This document shows positions 41,264 through 50,238 of a stretch of DNA of 64,000 nucleotides, one piece after another. This DNA is from Polaromonas sp. (lineage in GTDB: Bacteria > Pseudomonadota > Gammaproteobacteria > Burkholderiales > Burkholderiaceae_C): assembly GCF_030689685.1 (NCBI RefSeq), contig NZ_JAUYEY010000010.1, positions 33,120 through 97,119 of the forward strand, written 5' to 3'. Made by a program: the position numbers and the translations under genes. How positions within the stretch are numbered: the stretch's first letter is position 1; each line of letters starts with the position of its first letter. The notes beneath the pieces were generated by a model. It saw only the letters and a list, made by a program, of their open reading frames with translations. It searched no databases and had not been told where the DNA came from.

Positions 41264-41761
41264 GTGATTCTCCTCGTCTCGGACACTTCAGTATTGATTG
41301 ATCTTGAGCGGGGAGACTTGCTCCCGATGGCCTTTGCCACGGGGATACCCCTGGTGGTGCCTGATTTGCTTTACGAGAAGGAATTGGAGCCCTACAACGG
41401 TGCCTACTATCGGGCACTGGGGCTGCAAATAGTGACCCTGCAACCTGACGAGATGAGCTTTGCGCAGCTCGTCAAAAACGAACGCAAGCCCTTGAGCCTG
41501 CCAGATTGTTTTGCGCTCTCATGCGCGCGTCGACCAGACCATGTGCTGCTCACGGGCGACGGCCCACTGCGAATTGCCGCCAAAGATTACGGCGTGGAGA
41601 TATATGGCTTGCTGTGGCTACTGGATGGGCTGGCTGAAAGTGGAACAGGCACCTACCCGGCCCTACACGAGGGGCTGACAAAGATTTCGCAAGGGTCTCG
41701 CTGCAGGCTGCCAAAAGCCGAGATTCAAAAGCGATTGAAGGCTTGGAGCGGGGAACGATGA
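41264..41761 (+). CDS. PIN-domain protein, probable toxin
   Basis: 165 residues from the GTG at 41264 (MILLVSDTSVLIDLERG); the ATG at 41231 would overlap the upstream gene. PIN pattern: D in VSDTSVLIDLERGD, central E in LLYEKELEPYN, D in LPDCFALSCARRPDHVLLTGDGPLRIAAKDYGVEIYGLLWLLD. PIN proteins are usually RNases that cut tRNA or rRNA. Here it is paired with an XRE-ImmA protein, a known toxin-antitoxin arrangement. The C-terminal 40 residues are an extra helical part. Confidence 0.8.
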   Translation: MILLVSDTSVLIDLERGDLLPMAFATGIPLVVPDLLYEKELEPYNGAYYRALGLQIVTLQPDEMSFAQLVKNERKPLSLPDCFALSCARRPDHVLLTGDGPLRIAAKDYGVEIYGLLWLLDGLAESGTGTYPALHEGLTKISQGSRCRLPKAEIQKRLKAWSGER

Positions 41762-41850
41762 ACAAGCACGCCATTTGGGAGCCTTACAAGTCAGTGGCGT
41801 AGTCTTGGGTTGGAACCGGGCGTGCAGCTATAGCGGAAAAGTTGCTTTAG

Positions 41851-41912
41851 ATTTGCTATTAAAAAAGAAGCTGCTTTCGCATATTCCATAAGGGCTAGAG
41901 GCACTTTTAATC
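41851..41912 (+). repeat. Dispersed repeat family A at the end of an enoyl-CoA hydratase gene
   Basis: ATTTGCTATTAAAAAAGAAG, then GCTGCTTTCGC, CATAAGGGCTAGAGGCACTTT. The stop codon of the minus-strand hydratase (41907-41909) lies inside this copy, so the repeat supplies or overlaps the gene end. The 90 bp between the PIN stop and this repeat hold nothing else. Confidence 0.75.
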
Positions 41913-42713
41913 ATTAAACTCGCCATGCCGGCCGTGCCCTGCCGCAAAACGCATAGCGCCCTGCAGACCCTCGACAATGCAGCCCTTGCCGCGCTCCCAT
42001 TCCTGGTGCAGCGCGTGCGGCAAATCCATGTCCCATTGGGTGTAGGCGCTCAGGCGGTCGGCCAGCATGGTTTTTTGCGGGAAGCAGCACAGCTGCTGTG
42101 CCAATTCAAGTGCGGCTGCCAGCGCCTGGCCGCTCGGCACGACCCGGTTGCACAAACCCATTTGCAAGGCTTCGGCCGCCTCCACCTTGCGGCCGGTCAG
42201 GATCAAATCCATCGCGTGGCCCATGCCGATCAGGCGCGGCAGGCGCACTGTCCCGCCGTCGATCAGCGGAACGCCAAAGCGGCGGCAGTAAACACCGAAA
42301 TAGGCGTCTTCCTCCATCACCCGCATATCGCACCACAGCGCCAGCTCCATGCCGCCGGCAACCGCGGCGCCGCTGACGGCGGCAATCACCGGTTTGGACA
42401 ACAGCAGGCGCGACGGCCCCATCGGGCCCAATGGCTTGTCATCTCCTGCCTGAAATTCCAGGTCGGACCACAGGCCCTTGCCATCGGCTGGCGGTTCGCT
42501 CAGCATCTTCGCGCCGAACTGCAAGTCCCAGCCTGCACAAAAATGGCCATGCGCGCCATGAAACACCGCCACCCGCGCGCTGGCATCAGCATCAAAGGCC
42601 AGAAAAGCGTCGTACAGCGCGCGCGCATGTTCGCTGTCCACCGCATTGCGCACGTCGGGGCGGGCCAGGGTGATGACCGTCACGCCGCCGTCTTTGTCCA
42701 CTCTGACCGTCAT
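41907..42713 (-). CDS. Enoyl-CoA hydratase/isomerase (crotonase)
   Basis: 268 residues from MTVRVDKDGGVTVITL. Oxyanion-hole segments: FHGAHGHFCAGWDLQ and AAVSGAAVAGGMELALWCDMRV; catalytic-type region YFGVYCRRFGVPLIDGGTVRLPRLIG. The frame continues to 42755 but the start overlapping AtuA_C by 4 bp is better. Probably a hydratase of the acyclic-terpene-like route. It is the last gene of the atuA operon. Confidence 0.85.
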   Translation of the reverse strand: MTVRVDKDGGVTVITLARPDVRNAVDSEHARALYDAFLAFDADASARVAVFHGAHGHFCAGWDLQFGAKMLSEPPADGKGLWSDLEFQAGDDKPLGPMGPSRLLLSKPVIAAVSGAAVAGGMELALWCDMRVMEEDAYFGVYCRRFGVPLIDGGTVRLPRLIGMGHAMDLILTGRKVEAAEALQMGLCNRVVPSGQALAAALELAQQLCCFPQKTMLADRLSAYTQWDMDLPHALHQEWERGKGCIVEGLQGAMRFAAGHGRHGEFND

Positions 42714-43099
42714 GCCGGATCTCCCCACCAGCCGACGCGCGGTGTGGCCAGGCACACCGCCAGCTCGTCCGCGTTGACATCAATTTCCATACGCAGCAAG
42801 GCCGCCGCCATGGACTTGCCGAGGTTGTCCAGGCGCAGGTTGCGCGCACCACCGCCCTGTAGCGCGTCGTGCAGCACCAGCTTGAGCGCCAGAATATTCG
42901 GCAGGGTCCAGCACTCGACCTGGCCCGGCAGCCAGGGCGCAAAGTGGGCCTGCACCCGCTGCGCCGTGACCTCGCGCGCCAGCACGGCATAACCCGCTTC
43001 GTTCCAGGCGAACAGGCCAAAGTCCACCCAGTCGGCCTTGTCACCGCTGCGCGCATGGGCCAGTTGGGCCAGCCGGATTTTTTGTGTGGCCAGGGTCAT
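42710..43099 (-). CDS. AtuA-associated C-terminal-domain protein
   Basis: 129 residues: MTLATQKIRLAQLAHARSGDKADWVDFGLFAW, then LALKLVLHDALQGGGARNLRLDNLGKSMAAALLRMEID. This is the small AtuA C-terminal-like domain that is either fused to AtuA or encoded beside it. Here it is a separate gene, overlapping atuA and the crotonase gene by 4 bp each. Function unknown; likely a partner subunit of AtuA. Confidence 0.82.
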   Translation of the reverse strand: MTLATQKIRLAQLAHARSGDKADWVDFGLFAWNEAGYAVLAREVTAQRVQAHFAPWLPGQVECWTLPNILALKLVLHDALQGGGARNLRLDNLGKSMAAALLRMEIDVNADELAVCLATPRVGWWGDPA

Positions 43100-44487
43100 G
43101 TTTGCAGCAGCTCCACCCGGGTGTGCGGCTCGACCAGGGCGCGATCAATGAGCGCCGGCCAGATGCCCAGCAATTCGCTGGTGTTGTGCAGGCCGTGAAA
43201 GCCGCAGGTGTAGGCCGGCCCGCTCAGCCCCATCCACGGGAACAGGCGGCCGAAGCCGTCGGCGGCCGCTTTTTCGCGGGTACGCAGCACCATGCGCACC
43301 CAGACCTCGTTGAGCTCGGCCAGCGCCTGCGGCTCCGGCAGGGGCGCCAGCGCGCCATGCGCCGAATTGAGGCCCGGAAACTCAACGAACAAAGCTTCGT
43401 GCGGCACGCGCTTGTCGGCCAGTTGCGTCTTCACCATGTCCACCGCCGCCAGCGCCTTGTCATAAGCATCGGGCCAGCTAAAGCCCCAGGTCACCTCGGC
43501 CTTGAAACCATCGCGGTAGCCGCCCACCACCTTGAGCTGGCCGGTGCGCGGGTGGCCGGTGGCGCCCGTCATGCGCACCCGGTCCTGGCCCAAGTCCTCA
43601 AGGTGGATGGTGGACATATCCAGCACCACATCGGGTGAAAAATACTCGTTCGGGTTGTGCACCTCGTACAAAAGCTGCTGGCGCACGGTGTCAAAGTTGA
43701 TGCGCCCGCCCGTGCCCGGGGCTTTCATGATGACTGCGCTGCCGTCTTCGCTGACTTCGGCAATCGGGTAACCAATGTGGGCCAGATCGGGAATGGCCTT
43801 CCAGGCCTGCAGGCTGCCGAAGTTGCCGCCGCTGCCCTGGCCTGAACATTCGAGCAGGTGCCCGACCGCCAGACCCTGGGCCAGGCGGTTCAGGTCGGAC
43901 GCTGTCGCGGGGTTCTCATCGCCCAGGTTCCAGTTGAACTCATGCACCAGCGGCGCCAGAAAAAGGGCGGCGTCGGCCACACGCCCCGTGATCACGATAT
44001 CTGCGCCCTGCTGTAGCGCGGAAATGATCGGCCTCGCACCCAGATAGGCATTTGCAAACACCATGCGCTCACGCACCGAATCGAAAGACGCGCCATTAAC
44101 CATGTGTGCCGGTGCTAGGCCGGACAGCTGCTCCATGACCTCATCGCCTGTCACAACGGCGACGTGCGCAGCCCATCCTTTTGCCGCAAAAGCATCGCGA
44201 ACAGCGGCGGCTGCGGCGGCCGGATTGAGCCCTCCGGCGTTGCAGATGAAGCGCACTTTTCGCTGCGCCATCGCAGGCCACAAGCGCATGAGCATGGGCA
44301 CCACATCCCTGGCGTAGCCCAGCGAAGCGTCGCGCTGTAAATCTTTCTGCAGGATGGCCAGCGTCAGCTCGGCCAGATGGTCGCTGGCGATGTACTGCAC
44401 ACCACCGCGTTCGATGCTCGCCAGCACCGGTTCCCAGGCGTCTCCGTAGAAACCCAACCCGGCACCAACCCGGATTGATTTTTTCAT
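43096..44487 (-). CDS. atuA: Acyclic terpene utilisation protein AtuA (DUF1446)
   Basis: 463 residues from MKKSIRVGAGLGFYGDAWEPV; upstream extension to 44577 includes the operator and is rejected. Family features: IERGGVQYIASDHLAELTLAIL, KVRFICNAGGLNPAAAAAAV, GRVADAALFLAPLVHEFNW, LLECSGQGSGGNFG. AtuA is required for growth of Pseudomonas on citronellol and geraniol but its reaction is not known; relatives occur in other branched-acid loci. Divergent from the liv genes, with a perfect 30-bp palindrome between them. Confidence 0.9.
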   Translation of the reverse strand: MKKSIRVGAGLGFYGDAWEPVLASIERGGVQYIASDHLAELTLAILQKDLQRDASLGYARDVVPMLMRLWPAMAQRKVRFICNAGGLNPAAAAAAVRDAFAAKGWAAHVAVVTGDEVMEQLSGLAPAHMVNGASFDSVRERMVFANAYLGARPIISALQQGADIVITGRVADAALFLAPLVHEFNWNLGDENPATASDLNRLAQGLAVGHLLECSGQGSGGNFGSLQAWKAIPDLAHIGYPIAEVSEDGSAVIMKAPGTGGRINFDTVRQQLLYEVHNPNEYFSPDVVLDMSTIHLEDLGQDRVRMTGATGHPRTGQLKVVGGYRDGFKAEVTWGFSWPDAYDKALAAVDMVKTQLADKRVPHEALFVEFPGLNSAHGALAPLPEPQALAELNEVWVRMVLRTREKAAADGFGRLFPWMGLSGPAYTCGFHGLHNTSELLGIWPALIDRALVEPHTRVELLQT

Positions 44488-44566
44488 TGAATGCAGCTCA
44501 TGATCCGTCCTGTCAGGGATAGACCGGACTAAAAATCGGTTCTTCCCGCTTTCTGGGTGGTAAATT

Positions 44567-44596
44567 ATTTTTACCAAGCACTTGCTTGGTAAAAAT
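44567..44596. promoter_or_regulatory. Palindromic operator between atuA and the liv operon
   Basis: Arms ATTTTTACCAAGCA and TGCTTGGTAAAAAT are perfectly complementary around a central CT. The same 30-bp layout with four changes lies upstream of the TetR gene at 61518. This strongly suggests a TetR-family operator controlling both divergent operons. It ends 16 bp before the livH start. Confidence 0.85.
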
Positions 44597-44612
44597 TAAT
44601 TGTGGAGCAAAA

Positions 44613-45509
44613 GTGCAGTTATTGCAATTGATCATCAGCGGCATCGCGCAAGGCTGTATTTACGGGCTCATCGCCCTGGGTTTCGTTCTCATCTACAAGG
44701 CCACCGAAACGGTGAGCTTCGCGCAAGGCGAGCTGATGATGCTGGGCGCGTTTGGCGGACTGGCCTGCATGACCCTGCTCGGTTTTCCGTTCTGGCTGGC
44801 GGTCATCAGCGCCATCACCGGCATGGCGCTGTTCGGCGTGTTGCTGGAGCGGCTGGTGATACGCCCCATCCTCGGTCAACCGGCGTTTTCAATTGTGATG
44901 CTGACCATCGGTGTCGGCTACACGGCGCGCGGCCTGATCACCATGATTCCCGGCATCGGCACCGAAACCCACACCTTGCCCGTGCCCTACAAGGACATGA
45001 TCTGGAAAGTCGGTGGGGATGCAAACGCGCAAGGCGCATTGATCCTCAATGTCGAGCAGATGGCCGTCATCGGCACCACCGCCGTTTTATGCCTGCTGCT
45101 GTTTGCGCTGTTCCGGTACAGCAAGCTGGGCGTCGCGATGCAGGCCGCTTCACAGAACCAGCTAGCCGCGTACTACATGGGCATTCCCGTCAAGCGACTC
45201 AACGGCCTGGTCTGGGGTCTGGCCGCTGCGGTGGCGGCGATTGCCGGCCTGCTGCTGGCACCCATCACTTTCGTGCACGCCAACATGGGTTTCATCGGCC
45301 TGAAGGCTTTTCCGGCGGCGGTGGTCGGCGGCTTTGGCAGCCTGCCCGGCGCGATTGTCGGCGGCCTGATCATCGGCATCGTCGAATCGCTGGCCGGTTT
45401 TTACGCGCCCGACGGCATCAAGGACATCGCTGCCTATGTGGTGGTGCTGATCATGCTGATGGTCAAACCCAACGGCCTGTTTGGCGACAAACTCCGTAAG
45501 AAAGTCTAA
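44613..45509 (+). CDS. livH: Branched-chain amino acid-type ABC permease (LivH family)
   Basis: 298 residues from GTG at 44613, preceded by GGAG six bases upstream; the ATG at 44586 lies in the operator. About eight helices; family segments ISGIAQGCIYGLIALGFVLIYKATETVSFAQGELMMLGAF and FPAAVVGGFGSLPGAIVGGLIIGIVESLAGFYAP. First gene of a liv-type operon followed by livM, livG, livF and an acyl-CoA synthetase. In this context the cargo is more likely a branched or terpenoid carboxylate than an amino acid. Confidence 0.9.
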   Translation: MQLLQLIISGIAQGCIYGLIALGFVLIYKATETVSFAQGELMMLGAFGGLACMTLLGFPFWLAVISAITGMALFGVLLERLVIRPILGQPAFSIVMLTIGVGYTARGLITMIPGIGTETHTLPVPYKDMIWKVGGDANAQGALILNVEQMAVIGTTAVLCLLLFALFRYSKLGVAMQAASQNQLAAYYMGIPVKRLNGLVWGLAAAVAAIAGLLLAPITFVHANMGFIGLKAFPAAVVGGFGSLPGAIVGGLIIGIVESLAGFYAPDGIKDIAAYVVVLIMLMVKPNGLFGDKLRKKV

Positions 45510-45515
45510 GCCCCC

Positions 45516-46592
45516 ATGCGTTTTATTTTCAAGACCGACTACGGCCAGGACATCAAGCTGGTCAAGCACGGTGGCCAGCTATTCTGGTACGGCGCCCTGC
45601 TGCTGCTGCTGGCCGCCGCACCGTGGCTGTTTGCCGAGTACTGGCTGGCGCAGCTGACGTTTATTTTGATCTACAGCATCGCCGGCCTGGGCCTGATGCT
45701 GCTGGCCGGGTTCACCGGGCTGTTTTCGCTGGGCCATGCAGCCTTTCTCGGCGTTGGCGCATACACGCAGGCGGTTCTGACCAACGCCGGGCTGCCCTTC
45801 CCGATTGCACTGGCCTGCGCCGCGGGCCTGTCCGCTGCGGTGGGTCTGGTCGTCGGGCTGCCGGCCCTGCGCGTCAAAGGCATTTACCTGGGCATAGCCA
45901 CCTTGGCCTTCGGCTTCATCGTCGAAGAAGTGTTTGCACGATGGGAGAGCGTGACCGGCGGCAATGCCGGCATCCATATCAAGGCGCCCGAGATGTTTGG
46001 CTGGAAGCTGGACAGCGGGGAAGCTTTTTACTTTCTCTGTCTGGTGATCGCCATCGTCTCGACATTGGCCATTCTCAACCTGCTCCGTTCCCCGACCGGC
46101 CGTGCCTTTGTCGCCATCCGCGACTCGGAAATCTCGGCGCAAAGCATGGGCATCCATCTGGCGCGCTACAAGACGCTGTCGTTTGCGCTGTCGGCAGCGC
46201 TGGCCGGTGTTGCCGGCGCGTTGTACGCACACAAGCTGCAATTTATCTCGCCCGAGCAATTCAATATTCTGCAGTCTATTGATTTGCTGCTGATGATTGT
46301 GGTGGGTGGTCTCGGCTCTGTGCACGGCGCTTTTCTGGGTGCCATCTTCCTGATATCGATGCCGCAGGCGATTGCACTGGTCAAGGACTATCTGCCTGCC
46401 GCCATCGGTCAGGCGCCGGGCCTACAGGGCGTGGTGTACGGCATGGTGCTGATCGCTTTTGTGCTGTTTGAGCCGCTCGGCCTGTATGGCCGCTGGTTCA
46501 AGATTCGTACCTACCTGCAGACCTTTCCGTTCTACCGCAAAGGCATGTTCAAGCGTCAAAAATCCTTCCAGAAATCAGATCGTCTGAAATGA
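45516..46592 (+). CDS. livM: Branched-chain amino acid-type ABC permease (LivM family)
   Basis: 358 residues, about nine to ten helices. Family segments: YSIAGLGLMLLAGFTGLFSLGHAAFLGVGAYTQAVL, GLPALRVKGIYLGIATLAFGFIVEE, SPTGRAFVAIRDSEISAQSMGIHLARYK and LMIVVGGLGSVHGAFLGA. The N-terminal 20 residues include charged residues before the first helix. It starts 6 bp after livH and overlaps livG by 4 bp. Confidence 0.92.
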   Translation: MRFIFKTDYGQDIKLVKHGGQLFWYGALLLLLAAAPWLFAEYWLAQLTFILIYSIAGLGLMLLAGFTGLFSLGHAAFLGVGAYTQAVLTNAGLPFPIALACAAGLSAAVGLVVGLPALRVKGIYLGIATLAFGFIVEEVFARWESVTGGNAGIHIKAPEMFGWKLDSGEAFYFLCLVIAIVSTLAILNLLRSPTGRAFVAIRDSEISAQSMGIHLARYKTLSFALSAALAGVAGALYAHKLQFISPEQFNILQSIDLLLMIVVGGLGSVHGAFLGAIFLISMPQAIALVKDYLPAAIGQAPGLQGVVYGMVLIAFVLFEPLGLYGRWFKIRTYLQTFPFYRKGMFKRQKSFQKSDRLK

Positions 46593-47419
46593 CTGAAATT
46601 CTTCTCTCCGCGAAAAATCTCAGCGTTCGCTTTGGCGGCGTGCTGGCTGTCAACAATGTCAGTTTCGATGTCAAGCAGGGTGAAGTATTCACTTTGATCG
46701 GCCCCAACGGCGCGGGTAAAACCACGGTGTTCAACCTGATCAGCCGAATCTACACACCGACCACCGGCGAGATTGTCTACATGGGCGCGAAGCTGACCGA
46801 CCAGCCGCCGCACAAGATCGCGGCGCTGGGCATTGCCCGCACCTTCCAGAACATTGAGCTGTTTGAACATGCCACGGTACTGCACAACCTGCTAATCGGT
46901 CGGCACACCCACCGGCAAACCGGCCTGTGGAGTGAACTGTTCTTCACGAAAAAAACCCGTGAAGCCGAAATTCAGGCCCGTGAAAAAGCAGAACAGGTCA
47001 TCGACTTCCTGGACCTGCAGCACCACCGCGACTCCTTTGTTGCCGGCCTGCCCTACGGCGTGCGCAAGGTGGTGGAACTGGCACGGGCCCTGTGCACCGA
47101 GCCCAAACTGCTGCTGCTGGACGAACCATCCTCGGGCCTGAATGTGGAGGAAACCGATGACATGGCCTTCTGGATACAGGACATCAAAAACGAGCTGGGC
47201 ATCACGGTGCTGATGGTCGAGCATGACATGACACTGGTCTCCAAAGTTTCCGACCGCGTACTGGCCATGAACCAAGGCGAGGTGCTGGCCATGGGCACAC
47301 CGCGCGAGGTACAAAACGACCCCGGCGTGATCGAGGCCTACCTGGGCTCGATTGACGATGTTTCTTCGCTGCGCCGGCAGCACAAGCCGGTCGAGTTGAA
47401 CCAGGAGGCCCGCCCATGA
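46589..47419 (+). CDS. livG: Branched-chain amino acid-type ABC ATPase (LivG family)
   Basis: 276 residues. Walker A LIGPNGAGKTTVFN, Q-loop FQNIELFEHATV, signature LPYGVRKVVELARAL (LivG-type in place of LSGGQ), Walker B LLLLDEPSSGLNVEETD and H-loop VEHDMTLV. Overlaps livM and livF by 4 bp on either side, so the whole transporter is translationally coupled. Confidence 0.93.
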   Translation: MTEILLSAKNLSVRFGGVLAVNNVSFDVKQGEVFTLIGPNGAGKTTVFNLISRIYTPTTGEIVYMGAKLTDQPPHKIAALGIARTFQNIELFEHATVLHNLLIGRHTHRQTGLWSELFFTKKTREAEIQAREKAEQVIDFLDLQHHRDSFVAGLPYGVRKVVELARALCTEPKLLLLDEPSSGLNVEETDDMAFWIQDIKNELGITVLMVEHDMTLVSKVSDRVLAMNQGEVLAMGTPREVQNDPGVIEAYLGSIDDVSSLRRQHKPVELNQEARP

Positions 47420-48213
47420 GCGCTGTGCCGCCACCCATCAGCGACCAGCCTGTCCTCAAGCTGCTCAATGTCGAAAGCTCGTACGGCCCGATCAAAGCAA
47501 TACGTGGCGTCAGCCTGCAGGTGCGCCGTGGCGAGATTGCCACCGTGCTGGGCTCCAACGGCGCGGGCAAAACGACCATTTTAAAAACCATCTCCGGCAT
47601 CATCGACCCGCGCAAGGGGACTATCGAATTCAAGGGCGGCAACATTACCGCGCAGGACCCGGCCTACATCGTGCAGCAGGGCCTGAGCCATGTGCCGGAA
47701 GGCCGCGAGATGTTTGCGCTGCTCAGTGTGCGCGACAACCTGTTGATGGGCGCCTACACCCGCAAGGACCGCGACGGCGTGGCGCGCGACATGGAAACTG
47801 TGTTCGGCTACTTCCCGATCCTGCGCGAACGGACTTCGCAGGACGCCGGCCTGCTGTCGGGCGGCCAGCAGCAGATGTTGTCTATTTCGCGCGCGCTGAT
47901 GGCTGCGCCCGACCTGATCCTGCTCGACGAGCCCAGCCTGGGCCTGAGCCCCAAGCTGACGAAAGAAATCTTCGAGATTGTGGTGCGCATCAACCGCGAG
48001 CGCGGCACCACCATTTTGCTGGTCGAGCAAAACGCCAACATGGCGCTGAACGCCTCCGACTACGGCTACGTGCTGGAAAATGGCCGCATCGTGATGGAAG
48101 ACACCTGTGCCCGCCTGCGGGAAAAGGAAGACATCAAGGAGTTCTATCTGGGCATGAAGGAAGACGGCGTGCGCAGCGAGCGGCGCTGGAAGAAGAAAAA
48201 GACATGGCGGTGA
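47416..48213 (+). CDS. livF: Branched-chain amino acid-type ABC ATPase (LivF family)
   Basis: 265 residues. Walker A LGSNGAGKTTILK, signature LSGGQQQMLSISRAL, Walker B LILLDEPSLGLSP and LVEQNANMALNASDYGYVLENGRI, all typical of LivF. The C-terminus ends in a Lys/Arg-rich tail (ERRWKKKKTWR), which is longer than usual. Followed by a 130-bp gap with a dispersed repeat before the acyl-CoA synthetase. Confidence 0.93.
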   Translation: MSAVPPPISDQPVLKLLNVESSYGPIKAIRGVSLQVRRGEIATVLGSNGAGKTTILKTISGIIDPRKGTIEFKGGNITAQDPAYIVQQGLSHVPEGREMFALLSVRDNLLMGAYTRKDRDGVARDMETVFGYFPILRERTSQDAGLLSGGQQQMLSISRALMAAPDLILLDEPSLGLSPKLTKEIFEIVVRINRERGTTILLVEQNANMALNASDYGYVLENGRIVMEDTCARLREKEDIKEFYLGMKEDGVRSERRWKKKKTWR

Positions 48214-48218
48214 GCAGG

Positions 48219-48304
48219 ACGCCCCCCCAAGCGGCCTTCGGCCTCCTCCCCCCACTGGGGGACGACGCCAGCGGCCCGGCAAAGCCGGTTCCGCAGCATC
48301 CCCG
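48219..48304 (+). repeat. Dispersed repeat family C between livF and the acyl-CoA synthetase
   Basis: GCCCCCCCAAGCGGCCTTCG, then CCCCCACTGGGGGACGACGC and GGCCCGGCAAAGCCGG, several G/C hairpins in tandem. Same family as the copies at 29779 and 53506. May attenuate readthrough into the synthetase gene. Confidence 0.65.
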
Positions 48305-48343
48305 CATTGAGTCAGTTGGGTTCACCCGGCACCGGAGTTTTGA

Positions 48344-50200
48344 ATGAGCAATCTTTGGGATCTTTCCCACATCCAGCCCGAGACCCGCGTGGTGCTTGAA
48401 GGCGAGACCATTCCGGCCCTGTTCTGGAACGGGGTCAGGCAGCGCCAGGACAAGGTCTGGATGCGGCAAAAAAAGCTCGGCATCTGGCGCAGTTGGAGCT
48501 GGAACCAGACCGGCGAAGCAGTACGCGAAATCGCCGGTGGCCTGATGAGCCTGGGTTTTGCGCGGGGCGAATGTGCCTCAATCCTGTCCAACACGCTGAT
48601 CGAATGGGTGCTGGCTGATCTGGCCGTGCTTAGCTGCGGCGGCGTGTCCAACGGCATTTACCCCACCGATGCGGCGTCGCAAGTGCATTACCTGTGTGAA
48701 GACTCTGCTACCCGCATCCTGTTTGTGGAAGACGACGAGCAGCTCGACAAAGCCCTCGAAGTGCGCAGCCAGTTGGCCAGCCTGCGCAAAATTGTTGTGT
48801 TTGACATGGAAGGCCTGCGCGATCTGAATGAGGCCGATGTCATCAGCCTGGCCGGGTTGCGCGAACTCGGCCGCAACTACCTGGCGCTGCATCCCGATGC
48901 CGTTGAAAAGCGCGTCAATGCCTGCAGGCCCGAAGACCTGGCCATTCTGGTCTACACCTCGGGCACCACCGGCAAGCCCAAGGGCGCCATGCACAACCAC
49001 AAGGGCCTGGTGTTCACCGCGCGCGGCTACAACACGCTGGTGGCGCAGGACGAGAACGACGAGCGCATGTGTTTTCTGCCGCTGTGCCACATTGCCGAGC
49101 GCATGGGCGGCGAATACTTTGCGATGTACACCGGCGCCAAGCTCAACTTTGTTGAAAATCCCGAGACCATCCCGGAAAATGTGCGCGAGATCGCGCCCAC
49201 CGTGTTCACGGCTGTGCCCCGCGTCTGGGAAAAATTTTATTCCGGTGTGATGATTTCACTCAAGGAAGCGAGCCGACTGCAGCAGGGCGCGTATGCCTGG
49301 GGCATAGGTGTGGGTACCGAAATCGCCGACAAGGTCATGGCGGGCGAGGCTGTGAGCGGCTGGCTAAAACTCAAGTTCACGATTGCGCGCTGGATCGCGC
49401 TGGACAATGCGCGCAAGCTGATCGGTATTCACCGTGCGCGCTTTTGCGTCACCGGCGCCGCACCGATTTCGCCAGAACTCGTCAAGTGGTACATGGCGCT
49501 GGGCGTGCCGATGCTGGAGGTGTGGGGCATGACGGAAACCTGCGGCGCAGCGACGGGCGTTCCGGCCAGCCGCATCAAACCCGGCTCCATCGGACCGGCG
49601 GCCGGTTACAACGAGGTCAAACTCGACCCAACGACGGGGGAAATCATGGTGCGCGGCACCAATGTTTTCATGGGCTACCTGAACATGCCCGAGAAAACCG
49701 CCGAGACGATAGATGCCGACGGCTGGCTGCACACGGGTGACGTCGGACTCATGGATGATGAAGGCTTCTTCCGCATCACCGACCGCATGAAGGACATCAT
49801 CATCACGGCCGGCGGAAAAAACATCACGCCCAGCGAGCTGGAAAACGAGCTGAAATTTTCACCCTACATCACCGACGCCGTCGTGATTGGCGACAAACGC
49901 CCCTATCTGACGGCCATCGTGATGATTGACCAGGAAAACGTCGAAAAATATGCGCAGGACCATGACGTGCCCTTCAGCAACTACCTGAGCCTGACACGCT
50001 CGGCCGAGGTGCAGGAATTGATCCAGGCCGAGCTGGACCGGGTCAACAAGAAATTTGCGCGGGTTGAGCAGATCAAGAAATTTTTCCTGCTCGAAACACA
50101 GTTGAGTGCGGAAGACGAAGAACTCACACCGACGATGAAGCTCAAGCGCAAGCTGGTCGAGAAGAAATACGGCGAGCAGATCGAAGCGATGTACCTGTAA
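48344..50200 (+). CDS. AMP-forming acyl-CoA synthetase (long-chain/branched acid)
   Basis: 618 residues. ANL-superfamily motifs: P-loop-like LVYTSGTTGKPKGAMHNH, then WGMTETCGAATG, GWLHTGDVG, ITDRMKDIIITAGGKNITPSELEN, and a C-terminal domain with MKLKRKLVEKKYG. It is of the FAA1/FadD-like, 600-residue class. It activates a carboxylic acid to its CoA ester after import by the liv genes just upstream, filling the role that AtuH has in Pseudomonas. Confidence 0.92.
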   Translation: MSNLWDLSHIQPETRVVLEGETIPALFWNGVRQRQDKVWMRQKKLGIWRSWSWNQTGEAVREIAGGLMSLGFARGECASILSNTLIEWVLADLAVLSCGGVSNGIYPTDAASQVHYLCEDSATRILFVEDDEQLDKALEVRSQLASLRKIVVFDMEGLRDLNEADVISLAGLRELGRNYLALHPDAVEKRVNACRPEDLAILVYTSGTTGKPKGAMHNHKGLVFTARGYNTLVAQDENDERMCFLPLCHIAERMGGEYFAMYTGAKLNFVENPETIPENVREIAPTVFTAVPRVWEKFYSGVMISLKEASRLQQGAYAWGIGVGTEIADKVMAGEAVSGWLKLKFTIARWIALDNARKLIGIHRARFCVTGAAPISPELVKWYMALGVPMLEVWGMTETCGAATGVPASRIKPGSIGPAAGYNEVKLDPTTGEIMVRGTNVFMGYLNMPEKTAETIDADGWLHTGDVGLMDDEGFFRITDRMKDIIITAGGKNITPSELENELKFSPYITDAVVIGDKRPYLTAIVMIDQENVEKYAQDHDVPFSNYLSLTRSAEVQELIQAELDRVNKKFARVEQIKKFFLLETQLSAEDEELTPTMKLKRKLVEKKYGEQIEAMYL

Positions 50201-50238
50201 ATCTTCCCCGGTTCGTCAGGCGCCGATGTCGCCCGGCT

